Origin: a virus
Reading direction: 5' to 3' (one strand)
IMG/VR virus record: IMGVR_UViG_3300032073_000170
Location: 1-28,718 of that record
DNA length: 28,718 bases
Shown in pieces: positions 5,734 through 13,822 of this stretch (within the stretch, counting starts at the first letter, position 1; the number at the start of each line of letters is the position of its first letter). Under the pieces are notes generated by a model that worked only from the letters and a program-made list of their open reading frames with translations, was not told where the DNA came from and made no database searches. The translations under genes and the position numbers were made by a program.

Positions 5734-8004
5734 ATGACGAGCTTAAAGGTTGCTCTAATAGAAACCAAACCAAGTAGAACGAATTTCAAACAAGAATTTG
5801 ATGGTGCTTTTGAGTTTGATCAATTTCAACTCTGTTCAGACCCAAGTATTAAAAAAGTACTCAAGCGAGACTGTGATATTGATATTGACACAGACTTATA
5901 TGATTGGGTTATTTTAGTAGGGTCAGACGCACTTAAGTATTTTACTAAAATTAATTCCGTAACAGAATATTCTGGAAAGAAGGTAGAAGAAAAGTTTCTG
6001 CCTGTAATCAATCCATCAATGCTTGCTTTTAAACCGGAGGCCCGCAATACTTGGGAATCCTCAAAAGAAAACATCATTGCATATATTCGAGGAGAAATAG
6101 AAGAGGTCATTATCGATGATTCTATCGCCTTTGGTATTCAGGATACAGAGGAAGCTATTGCATTTCTCAAGAAAGCTATCAAACACCCCAGTACCTTTAT
6201 CGCACTGGACTCAGAAACTACTGGACTCTACCCTCGGGACGGTCATATGTTGGGTATTAGCCTTTGCTATGACGGGGCTACTGGGGCTTATATTGATACT
6301 GAATGTTTTGATGACAGAGTTGAGCAATTATTGGCAGAGCTATGCCGTAAAAAGACAGTAGTATTTCATAACGCAAAGTTTGATATTGCATTTTTTGAGT
6401 ATCACTTTGATATAGAATTTCCAAGTTTTGAAGATACCATGCTGCTTCATTACTTGATTGATGAAAACCCTGGCACACATGGCTTGAAACAACTATCGCT
6501 AAAGTATACTCCCTATGGAGATTACGAGAAGCCCATGTATGACTGGATTGATGAATATAGAAAAGAGCGGGGCATATTGAAAGCAGAGTTTCAGTGGGGC
6601 TCGATTCCTTTTGATGTAATGAAAACTTATGCTGCAATGGATGCCGTATGTACATCAATGATCTATCAAAAGTTTGTTAAGATCAAGCAGAATAAGAAGT
6701 TAGCATGGGTATACGATAACATTCTTATCCCAGGTTGCCGCTTCTTGATTGATACACAAGACAACGGAGTACCTTTTGATGCAGGACGACTACAAAAGTC
6801 TCAGTACCTTATGCAACACGACATTGATAATGCTATCATTTCTTTGTATGAGAATCCAAAGATTCGTCAGTTTGAGAAGTCAAATGATGGAGAATTTAAT
6901 CCAAATAGTACTGTTCAGCTTCGTAAGTTACTATTCGATTATCTAGGATTAAGGCCAACAGGCAAGAAAACAGGAACAGGCGCAGACTCAACAGATGCAG
7001 AAGTACTTAAAGCATTGGAGTCACAATCAGAGGTACCCGGACTTATTCTGGATATTCGACAAAAGTCAAAAATCAAGAACACTTACTTAGACAAGATTAT
7101 TCCACAGCTAAATAAAGATAGTCGTCTAAGAACAAATTTCAATCTACATGGCACTACTTCCGGCAGGTTGTCCAGCAGTGGTAAGTTAAATATGCAGCAG
7201 TTGCCTCGTGATAATCCTATTGTAAAAGGATGTATTAAAGCAGCTCCAGGTCATAAGATTGTAGCAATGGACTTGACTACTGCAGAAGTATATGTTGCAG
7301 CAAAACTTGCAGAAGATAATGCTCTAATGAATGTATTTCGTAGTGGTGGTAATTTTCACAGTACAATTGCAAAAACAGTTTTCAAATTATCCTGTGAAGT
7401 AGAAGAGGTAGCAGAGTTTTATGGAACACAAAGACAGGCTGCAAAAGCAGTAACATTTGGTATTATGTATGGCGCAGGGCCAAAGAAGATTAGTGAGCAA
7501 GTTACTAAGGATTCGGGCACTTACTTTAGCCAACAAGAGGCAAAAGAAGTTATTGATGACTATTTTGATTCCTTCCACAAACTAAGAAAGTGGATTGACA
7601 ACAATCAAAAATTTATTGAAGCAAATGGATTCATTTATAGTTTCTTTGGCCGGAAAAGGAGGTTGCCTAATGTTAAATCGTCAGACGCAGGCATCAAGAG
7701 TCATAGCATTAGGTCTGGTCTTAATTTTCTGGTGCAGTCTGCTGCTAGTGATATCAACTTGCTCGGTGCCATAGATATGGGACAGTTCATCAAGAGTCAA
7801 AGAATGAAGGCAAGAATCTTTGCTTTAGTACACGACTCAATTCTAGCAGAAGTTCCAGAGGATGAGATTGAGTTCTATTCAGAAATGTTACAGAAGTTTA
7901 TACAGATGGATAGAGGTATATCTATTCCAGGCGCTCCGGTTGGTTGTGACTTTGAAGTCGGAGAGGATTACTCAATGGGTAAATATGAGAAGTTCTATCT
8001 TTGA
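5734..8004 (+). CDS. polA: family A DNA polymerase with 3'-5' exonuclease
   Basis: This 756-residue replicative polymerase has three parts. Residues 1-125 resemble the uracil-DNA-glycosylase-like N-terminal domains seen on some phage polymerases ('YDWVILVGSDALKYF', then 'LPVINPSMLAFKPE') but lack recognisable catalytic motifs; this is a weak inference. The 3'-5' exonuclease has ALDSETTGLY (D159, E161), 'HNAKFDIAF' and 'YAAMDAVCT'. The polymerase domain has 'GTTSGRLSSSGKLNMQQLP' (about 473-491), motif A MDLTTAEVY with catalytic D513, motif B RQAAKAVTFGIMYG (R567, K571, F575, Y579) and motif C VHDS (H700, D701). Motif A differs from the usual DYSQIELR. F575 aligns with E. coli Pol I F762. AAAGGAG lies 8-10 bases upstream of the ATG. 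The stop overlaps the next start. Confidence 0.95.
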   Translation: MTSLKVALIETKPSRTNFKQEFDGAFEFDQFQLCSDPSIKKVLKRDCDIDIDTDLYDWVILVGSDALKYFTKINSVTEYSGKKVEEKFLPVINPSMLAFKPEARNTWESSKENIIAYIRGEIEEVIIDDSIAFGIQDTEEAIAFLKKAIKHPSTFIALDSETTGLYPRDGHMLGISLCYDGATGAYIDTECFDDRVEQLLAELCRKKTVVFHNAKFDIAFFEYHFDIEFPSFEDTMLLHYLIDENPGTHGLKQLSLKYTPYGDYEKPMYDWIDEYRKERGILKAEFQWGSIPFDVMKTYAAMDAVCTSMIYQKFVKIKQNKKLAWVYDNILIPGCRFLIDTQDNGVPFDAGRLQKSQYLMQHDIDNAIISLYENPKIRQFEKSNDGEFNPNSTVQLRKLLFDYLGLRPTGKKTGTGADSTDAEVLKALESQSEVPGLILDIRQKSKIKNTYLDKIIPQLNKDSRLRTNFNLHGTTSGRLSSSGKLNMQQLPRDNPIVKGCIKAAPGHKIVAMDLTTAEVYVAAKLAEDNALMNVFRSGGNFHSTIAKTVFKLSCEVEEVAEFYGTQRQAAKAVTFGIMYGAGPKKISEQVTKDSGTYFSQQEAKEVIDDYFDSFHKLRKWIDNNQKFIEANGFIYSFFGRKRRLPNVKSSDAGIKSHSIRSGLNFLVQSAASDINLLGAIDMGQFIKSQRMKARIFALVHDSILAEVPEDEIEFYSEMLQKFIQMDRGISIPGAPVGCDFEVGEDYSMGKYEKFYL

Positions 8005-8492
8005 TACTAAACTATAGTAATTTAACAAAAATAACATTTCCTGTCTACAAGATTCCCAACAGTAACTGGGAGCTTGTAGACGGGCTCTTATTTTTAGATA
8101 ATGAAGTTTTAGATGACAGAAATCAAAAAGGAAAAACTCTTGGTATAAGGCGTGCACAAACTTCATTTGATTTATTTCCGTTGAAGCATTCAATAGCCAG
8201 TCTTACAGGTATTTTAAAGCAGAATGATAAAACTTTTATAGATACAAAAGGCACCCCTTTTATCTATCAAAAAACAAGAAATTCTGCTTTAAAGTATTAT
8301 AAGATAAGAAAAGTAGAGCAGAAAGGAGTAGTTTCCATATTGTGGCTAAAAGATATTAAGTCGCCATTTACAATTCCTCGTCCCCCGCCTTTGGGAATGA
8401 CTTGGGCGGGTGTTTTACATATCGAATCTTGGCCGTGGATTTTATACTGCTACTCCGAAACGTATCAAAAACCAACGAGAAGAAAAATATGA
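8001..8492 (+). CDS. conserved hypothetical protein between polymerase and helicase
   Basis: This 163-residue protein is read from TTG 8001, which overlaps the polymerase stop as TTGA (8001-8004). Its N-terminal half has 'LDDRNQKGKTLGIRRAQTSF' followed by 'LFPLKHSI'. The C-terminal half has a Pro- and Trp-rich segment, 'FTIPRPPPLGMTWAGVLHIE' followed by 'WPWILYCYSET', and ends PTRRKI. I recall related proteins with 'RPP...WAG...PWLLYE...DTRRK' endings in other phages, without a known function. It has no signal peptide. Coupling on both sides (TTGA before, ATGA after) supports its being real. Confidence 0.7.
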   Translation: MILNYSNLTKITFPVYKIPNSNWELVDGLLFLDNEVLDDRNQKGKTLGIRRAQTSFDLFPLKHSIASLTGILKQNDKTFIDTKGTPFIYQKTRNSALKYYKIRKVEQKGVVSILWLKDIKSPFTIPRPPPLGMTWAGVLHIESWPWILYCYSETYQKPTRRKI

Positions 8493-8557
8493 GACTGTCT
8501 CAGCAACTAGATATTATAGTTATAATTTTAGTAATATTATATGTGTGTACCGCGTGA
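8489..8557 (+). CDS. 22-residue hydrophobic mini-protein, coupled on both sides
   Basis: An ATG at 8489 overlaps the preceding stop as ATGA (8489-8492), and the TGA (8555-8557) overlaps GTG 8554 of the helicase as GTGA. The peptide starts MRLSQQ and continues LDIIVIILVILYVCTA, a single predicted membrane-like segment. It fills exactly the gap between two genes. It may be a real membrane mini-protein or a ribosome-carrying coupling ORF that feeds the helicase start, which has no ribosome site of its own. Confidence 0.4.
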   Translation: MRLSQQLDIIVIILVILYVCTA

Positions 8558-9837
8558 AAGCAGTAATTAGTAATCGTATATATTTAGAATGCAATCGTGA
8601 GCTTAGAGAAACGCTCTCTAAAGAACTTACATATAAAATTATGCCTCGAAACCCTAATGATCCTCCGATCATTATTAAAAATATGTCACGGGTACGAGAA
8701 AATTTAGTAACAATGCCCATCGGAAGAACGGATCTTATACCTAATCATTATGAAATTGTTGACAAGAGGACTGTGGTTCCTGTTGATTTTCCTGAGTTTA
8801 AGTATGTACTCCGCGACTCTCAACAAGCCGTCTACGAAGAACTCGACGATAACTGTATCATCAATGCGTGGGTAAGTTGGGGAAAGACCTTCACCGGGCT
8901 AGCAATAGCTGGAAAATTGGGGCAAAAAACATTAGTAGTTGTCCATACCGTGCCACTGCGAAATCAGTGGGCAAAAGAAGTAGAGAAAGTATATGGGTTT
9001 ACCCCTGGAATCATAGGAAGCGGTAAATTTGATATTGATGCTCCAATTGTAATTGGAAATACACAGAGCCTTTATCGAAACATTCCAAAGATTCAGAAAG
9101 AATTTGGTACAGTTATTCTTGACGAAATGCATCATGTAAGTAGCCCCACTTTTTCTAAAATTATTGACACAAGCTACGCAAGATACAAGATAGGCTTATC
9201 GGGCACTATTGAAAGAAAAGATGGTAAGCACGTAGTATTTCGTGATTACTTTGGAAGTAAAATATTTAAACCGCCAAAAGAAAATTTTATGACACCTAAA
9301 GTCCATATAATCAAATCAGATGTTCGTTTTATGGATGGAGCTAGAATACCTTGGGCAAATAGAGTAACAAGTCTTGCAAATGATGAGGAGTATAAACATA
9401 TGATTTCTATGTTATCTTCTTTTTATGCTGCAAAAGGACACAAAGTATTAGTAGTTTCAGATCGAGTTAGTTTTTTAAAAAACTGCTCTGCCTTAGTTGG
9501 AGAAACTGCAATTTGTGTAACAGGAGAAGTACCCCATGAAGAACGTGAAACCCTTCTTGATGAAATTAACTACGGAAATAAAAACATACTGTTTGGTACT
9601 CAAGCGATATTTAGTGAAGGAATTTCAGTCAATTCCCTCTCTGTCCTTATACTCGGTACCCCTATCAACAACGAACCCCTTCTTACCCAGCTCATCGGAA
9701 GAGTTATCCGAGAGCAAGAAGGAAAACCCACCCCTGTAATAATAGATATTCACTTAAAAGGAAATACTGCTCGAAAGCAGGCTTCAAATAGAATGGGTTA
9801 CTATATAAAGCAGGGTTGGAAAATAACTCAAACATAG
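8554..9837 (+). CDS. SF2 ATP-dependent DNA helicase (T5 D10-like)
   Basis: This 427-residue DEAD/DEAH-like helicase is probably used in replication restart or recombination. After an N-terminal domain of about 80 residues, the Q-like 'LRDSQQAVYEEL' leads to motif I AWVSWGKTFTG (K111; SWGKT replaces the usual GxGKT), motif Ia VVVHTVPLRNQW, motif II DEMHH (190-194) and motif III GLSGTIERKDG. The second RecA domain has motif V 'FSEGISVNSLSVLILG' and motif VI QLIGRVIREQEG. The long frame is open back to ATG 8410, but that start would overlap the previous gene by 83 bases and add shadow-like sequence. GTG 8554, overlapping the mini-ORF stop, gives a clean N-terminus (VKAVISNRIYLE). It is the last gene of the P3 unit; its stop lies just before P4. 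Confidence 0.85.
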   Translation: MKAVISNRIYLECNRELRETLSKELTYKIMPRNPNDPPIIIKNMSRVRENLVTMPIGRTDLIPNHYEIVDKRTVVPVDFPEFKYVLRDSQQAVYEELDDNCIINAWVSWGKTFTGLAIAGKLGQKTLVVVHTVPLRNQWAKEVEKVYGFTPGIIGSGKFDIDAPIVIGNTQSLYRNIPKIQKEFGTVILDEMHHVSSPTFSKIIDTSYARYKIGLSGTIERKDGKHVVFRDYFGSKIFKPPKENFMTPKVHIIKSDVRFMDGARIPWANRVTSLANDEEYKHMISMLSSFYAAKGHKVLVVSDRVSFLKNCSALVGETAICVTGEVPHEERETLLDEINYGNKNILFGTQAIFSEGISVNSLSVLILGTPINNEPLLTQLIGRVIREQEGKPTPVIIDIHLKGNTARKQASNRMGYYIKQGWKITQT

Positions 9838-9848
9838 AAAAATAGTTC

Positions 9849-9877
9849 TTGACAATAACCTTAATTTTTAGTATAAT
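9849..9877 (+). promoter_or_regulatory. sigma70-type promoter P4 for the long recombination-RNR unit
   Basis: TTGACA (9849-9854), 17 bases and TATAAT (9872-9877) followed by ATATG. The upstream block AAAAATAGTTC matches the other copies. The -10 lies 2 bases from the ATG at 9880. Confidence 0.85.
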
Positions 9878-9879
9878 AT

Positions 9880-10290
9880 ATGCTTCTATATGACTGGCAA
9901 AAAATCTTTACCGCAGCATCGGGTAAACCAAGTACAATCTTCTTAATCTTTGAGATGCTTGTAAAAAAGTCTATACCGGAAAATAGGTTTGATCCTACTT
10001 ACCGTTTTTCTGACTTAAACTTTACAGGCGATTCGTTCTTGGCACATCCCGATGTTCTTTTGTATAATTCATTTAGACACCCTCGTCGTGATGTTGCTCT
10101 CTACTTGGCCTTGGCTAGTATGAGGTCTTTAGCAGAGTTTCTTATTAACGACAAAACAACGCTAGATCTCTTGGAATGTCCACTAGATCCTTTTGAACAC
10201 TTAGAAGACGATAGGCTACTTTATATCGAAGATAATGAAATACATTTTCTATATGAAGAAGTCCCAAAGGAGAAAACACAATGGCATTAA
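9880..10290 (+). CDS. small protein of unknown function, first gene after P4
   Basis: This 136-residue frame starts 'MLLYDWQKIFTAASGKPST' and contains 'FLAHPDVLLYNSF', 'VALYLALASMRSL' and a C-terminal 'LLYIEDNEIHFLYEEVPKEKT'. No function is recognised. The start is uncertain. ATG 9880 lies upstream of the transcription start expected from P4 (about 9884), so it could only be used on read-through or atypically started RNA, and no ribosome site precedes it. The next in-frame ATG is 9955, giving 111 residues and also lacking a clear ribosome site. The frame overlaps the next gene by 10 bases. Confidence 0.65.
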   Translation: MLLYDWQKIFTAASGKPSTIFLIFEMLVKKSIPENRFDPTYRFSDLNFTGDSFLAHPDVLLYNSFRHPRRDVALYLALASMRSLAEFLINDKTTLDLLECPLDPFEHLEDDRLLYIEDNEIHFLYEEVPKEKTQWH

Positions 10291-10910
10291 GCTTTAACAA
10301 GTCAAAGGGCGCTGCCCAAAAATCTAACATCACCACTTTTGGCTATCAAGATGGTGACAACTCAGTACGTCTCGTAGGCGATATTCTTGCTCGATATGTA
10401 TACTGGGTTACAGGTGAAAACGATAAGAATATTCCTCTGGAATGTATGTCGTTTGATCGTAACGAAGAACGTTTCAACAATAAAGAAAAAGATTGGGTTC
10501 GTGAGTACTACCCTGATCTGAAGTGTGGCTGGAGCTACGCGATGCAGTGCATTCACAATGGTGAAGTCAAAGTAATCAATCTCAAGAAGAAGCTGTGGGA
10601 GCAAATTCTTACTGCTGCAGAGGATCTTGGAGACCCTACTGACCCTGAGACTGGCTGGGATGTTAAGTTCAAGCGAGTTAAGACTGGTCCGCTGGCTTAC
10701 AATGTAGAGTATCAACTTCAAGTATTGAAGTGCAAGCCCCGCACTCTGACTGATGAGGAAGCGGAACTTGTAGCCTCTCTGAAGTCTATGGACGATGTTA
10801 TGCCTCGTCCTACTCCTGATGCTCAAAAAGAGCTGTTGGATCGTATTCGACAGCCCGCAACAAATGAAATCGACGAAGAAGCACTTGATGCGGAGTTTGC
10901 TATTTCATGA
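10281..10910 (+). CDS. putative ssDNA-binding protein (T5 D11 position)
   Basis: This 209-residue protein has an N-terminal basic segment (FNKSKGAAQKSN), a strand-rich core beginning 'DNSVRLVGDILARYVYWV', a middle 'VKVINLKKKLWEQIL' followed by 'PETGWDVKFKRVKTGPLAYN', and an acidic tail ending 'NEIDEEALDAEFAIS'. The order (interaction tail, compact strand-rich core, acidic C-terminus) and the place beside the recombination nuclease resemble gp32-type SSBs, but no diagnostic motif or zinc site is present. AAGGAG (10267-10272) lies 8 bases before the ATG, the best ribosome site in this unit. Codon use is rich in CGT, CTG and GAG, as in the HTH gene, suggesting high expression. It overlaps the next gene by ATGA. 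Confidence 0.5.
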   Translation: MALSFNKSKGAAQKSNITTFGYQDGDNSVRLVGDILARYVYWVTGENDKNIPLECMSFDRNEERFNNKEKDWVREYYPDLKCGWSYAMQCIHNGEVKVINLKKKLWEQILTAAEDLGDPTDPETGWDVKFKRVKTGPLAYNVEYQLQVLKCKPRTLTDEEAELVASLKSMDDVMPRPTPDAQKELLDRIRQPATNEIDEEALDAEFAIS

Positions 10911-11866
10911 TTCTTTTTACGGCAGACTGGCATTTAAAGCTAGGTCAAAAGAATGTTCCACGCGAGTGGGCACTCAACCGTTATAAAATGTTTTTTGAGC
11001 AAGTTCACAGTCTTGAAAAACAATGCAATATGCATGTCATAGGTGGAGACCTTTTTGACCGTCTGCCAAACATGGAAGAGCTGGAGCTGTACTTCTCGTT
11101 TATTCGGGAAGTACAGATTCCCACTCTTATCTATGATGGCAACCACGAAGCTACGAAGAAAAACAAAACATTTTTTACTCAACTAAAGCAGGTTAGTAGA
11201 GATATTAATCCTTTAGTACAAATAGTGGATATTTCCTATCATGATTCCGATTTTGGTTTTGGCGTTCTTCCTTACGCCGACTTACATAGAAAAGGAAGCA
11301 TTGAAAAATTTATACAAACAGAACCACTCTTTACTCATGTACGAGGAGAGATACCTCCGCACGTCAAGCCAGAGGTGGACTTAGACAGATTTGAGGATTT
11401 TCCAATCGTCTTCGCAGGCGATTTACATGCACATAGTAACACCCAAAAAAATATTGTATATCCTGGGTCGCCTATGACTACTTCTTTTCATAGAACAGAA
11501 GTAAAGACAGGCTGTATCTTGATTAATCCAAATGATTGGTCATGGATATGGGAACCGTTTGATCTACCACAGTTACTTCGTAAAACTGTATCTGATCCAA
11601 GTGAAATGATTCCTACAGACTTTCATCATACAATCTATGAGATAGAAGGAGATATTCAGGATCTAGCGGCTATTAAGAATAGTGAGCTGTTAGATAAAAA
11701 AGTTGTAAAGCGTAGTAGTGAAGCAACTTTAGTAATAGAAAAAGATATGAGCATCCAAGAAGAGTTGGCAGAATATCTTGCATACATCTTGGAATTAGAA
11801 GAAGATAAAATACAAAGTATAGTAGGTACTTTTAATGATTACGCTCAAAAAGTTGCAGTGGGATAA
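10907..11866 (+). CDS. sbcD: SbcD/Mre11-like recombination nuclease subunit (gp47/D12-like)
   Basis: This 319-residue metallophosphoesterase would form the nuclease of an SbcCD/Rad50-Mre11 complex with the next gene. Motif I is FTADWHL (D7, H9), motif II GGDLFDR (about 46-52), motif III DGNHEA (about 82-87), and the later ligand motif GDLHAHS (about 171-177) is followed by YPGSPMTTSFH, a hallmark of the family. The start overlaps the previous stop as ATGA, and the gene overlaps its partner by 32 bases, as expected for subunits made together. T4 gp47 and T5 D12 are the phage counterparts. Confidence 0.92.
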   Translation: MILFTADWHLKLGQKNVPREWALNRYKMFFEQVHSLEKQCNMHVIGGDLFDRLPNMEELELYFSFIREVQIPTLIYDGNHEATKKNKTFFTQLKQVSRDINPLVQIVDISYHDSDFGFGVLPYADLHRKGSIEKFIQTEPLFTHVRGEIPPHVKPEVDLDRFEDFPIVFAGDLHAHSNTQKNIVYPGSPMTTSFHRTEVKTGCILINPNDWSWIWEPFDLPQLLRKTVSDPSEMIPTDFHHTIYEIEGDIQDLAAIKNSELLDKKVVKRSSEATLVIEKDMSIQEELAEYLAYILELEEDKIQSIVGTFNDYAQKVAVG

Positions 11867-13631
11867 TTGTTTTAGCTATGGCTCTAACAATATATTAGAC
11901 CTACAAGAAAATACAGTAACTCAAATTATTGGCACTAACGGTATGGGGAAGTCCTCTATACCGTTAATTATTGAGGAAGCCTTATTTAATAAAAACTCAA
12001 AAGGTATTAAAAAGGCAGACATTCCGAATCGTTATGTAAACAATGGCTATCACATCTATTTGGAGTTTTCCAAAGATACGGATGAGTATAGTATCGAAAT
12101 TGATAGAAAGTCAAGTATAAAAGTCAAGCTAGTAGAAAATGGAGACGATATTTCTAGTCATACAGCTACAAACACTTTTAAAACAATTCAAGATATTCTT
12201 GGTGTTGATTTCAAAACTTTCTCTCAACTAGTCTATCAAAATACAAATGCCAGTCTACAGTTTCTTACGGCTACTGACACGACTCGTAAAAAGTTTTTGA
12301 TTGACTTACTACACCTGGAAGAGTATGTAGAACTATTTGAAGTATTTAAAAATACCTCAAGAGAGCTTTCAAATGAAATTGCAGGGATTCGATCAAAGAT
12401 AGCAACAGTAGAAAAATGGTTGACAGATAATAAATTAGAGGATACCAATATACTGCCAATGTTAAAAATTGAAAATGATACGGCAGAACTTGAGAAGGAT
12501 TTCCGTTCTTTAACGATGGGAATTGAAAATATTTCCGAAAAAAATAAAAAAATCTCAAAAAATAATCAGTACATAAAGCTGTTGAAAGATATTGATATTG
12601 ATAAAGTTCAGAATATCGAAATTAATGAAAAACAATCCTATGATGGCTTACAAGCAGACTTAGGAACCTTAAACGGGGTCGTAACGGGGTCACGAAAACT
12701 TATTAAAAAGTTGCACGACTTAGAAGATAAATGCCCAACTTGTGAGCAAACAGTTCCAGAAACTTTTAAACAAACACTGATTGCGGAAGAGACGGGTAAG
12801 ATTTCTTACGCACAGGAGAAAATGAGTGACATTACAACAAGAATTGAAGAAATTAAGCGACAAAATGAGCAATTTGAATATAAAACAAAAATGCAGCGAG
12901 ATTGGGAAGATCTCTACCGAAGTGTTGACCGAACTCTCCCAGTGGCCCTCGTGGATAAAGGAGAGCTCGAAAGGCGCTTGGAGAGAGTACGAGCTGACTT
13001 GGTTTCGGTGCAAGAGTGTATATCGAGCACGGCAAAGGAAAATGAAAGACGAACTCGACAGAACACACGCATCCAAGTAATTCAAGAGCAAACAGACGAA
13101 TTTATCAATCAATTAAATGAAGCAGAGAGTAGTCTCTCTAACTTAGATTCTTTGTACTCAAACTTAGAAGTATTGAAAAAAGCATTTAGTACAAACGGTC
13201 TCATTGCATATAAAATTGAAAATCTAGTCAAAGAGCTAGAAGAGCTTGTAAATACATACTTAGCGGAGCTATCAGATGGCCGATTCACTTTGGAGTTTGT
13301 TGTGTCAAACGATAAACTCAACGTTCAGATCACTGATAATGGCAACATTGTGGATATCCTTGCTCTTTCTTCTGGCGAGCTTGCTAGGGTAAATACAGCT
13401 ACTCTTATAGCTATTCGTAAACTTATGAGTAGCATATCGAAGTCCAGAATAAATATACTCTTTCTGGACGAAGTTATAAACGTACTCGACGAAACAGGTA
13501 GAGAAAAGCTGGTAGAAGTTTTACTTGAAGAAGACAACTTAAATACTTATGTAGTAAGTCATGGTTGGACTCATCCTCTTCTTGAAAAAATCGAAGTCGT
13601 TAAGCGAGAAAATGTGAGCGCACTAGAATGA
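11835..13631 (+). CDS. sbcC: SbcC/Rad50-like ATPase subunit (gp46/D13-like)
   Basis: This 598-residue SMC-like ATPase has Walker A GTNGMGKSS (33-41), two long coiled-coil arms (about 160-295 and 310-455) joined by a zinc hook CPTC (C300, C303), then ABC signature LSSGE (511-515), Walker B ILFLDEV (D545, E546), D-loop LDETG and H-loop VSH. It is shorter than E. coli SbcC (about 1,050) and near T4 gp46 in size. With the SbcD subunit it should process DNA ends for recombination-dependent replication. The start lies 32 bases inside the partner gene. Confidence 0.92.
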   Translation: MITLKKLQWDNCFSYGSNNILDLQENTVTQIIGTNGMGKSSIPLIIEEALFNKNSKGIKKADIPNRYVNNGYHIYLEFSKDTDEYSIEIDRKSSIKVKLVENGDDISSHTATNTFKTIQDILGVDFKTFSQLVYQNTNASLQFLTATDTTRKKFLIDLLHLEEYVELFEVFKNTSRELSNEIAGIRSKIATVEKWLTDNKLEDTNILPMLKIENDTAELEKDFRSLTMGIENISEKNKKISKNNQYIKLLKDIDIDKVQNIEINEKQSYDGLQADLGTLNGVVTGSRKLIKKLHDLEDKCPTCEQTVPETFKQTLIAEETGKISYAQEKMSDITTRIEEIKRQNEQFEYKTKMQRDWEDLYRSVDRTLPVALVDKGELERRLERVRADLVSVQECISSTAKENERRTRQNTRIQVIQEQTDEFINQLNEAESSLSNLDSLYSNLEVLKKAFSTNGLIAYKIENLVKELEELVNTYLAELSDGRFTLEFVVSNDKLNVQITDNGNIVDILALSSGELARVNTATLIAIRKLMSSISKSRINILFLDEVINVLDETGREKLVEVLLEEDNLNTYVVSHGWTHPLLEKIEVVKRENVSALE

Positions 13632-13822
13632 GTCGACAGTCTTCAGCTAGAAGAATATGGTTACTATCAAAACAAAAGGAAGAAGAAAATGAAAACACTG
13701 ATACTGGAAGCCCTCCAAGCGAAGTACTTCGGGAAGATCAAGGAAGCTCAAGCAAATATCGAGATATATCTGGAAAACCCAGTTGGTATTGGAGAGCACC
13801 CCGAAATACTCGACGCCATTGA
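13628..13822 (+). CDS. possible small ORF overlapping the next gene
   Basis: ATG 13628 overlaps the sbcC stop as ATGA, and the frame stays open for 64 codons (MSRQSSARRIWLLSKQKEEE..., then Ser/Pro-rich). The N-terminal 25 residues look like a basic-then-charged helix. From 13689 on it overlaps the better-supported gene in another frame, where its composition (GSPPSEVLRED, SWYWRAPRN) looks like a shadow. It may be genuine only in its first part, or may serve to carry ribosomes on. Confidence 0.3.
   Translation: MSRQSSARRIWLLSKQKEEENENTDTGSPPSEVLREDQGSSSKYRDISGKPSWYWRAPRNTRRH

Noticed and set aside
8410-8553. Upstream extension of the helicase frame to ATG 8410
   Set aside because: It overlaps the preceding gene by 83 bases and encodes shadow-like sequence; GTG 8554, coupled to the mini-ORF stop, gives a better N-terminus.
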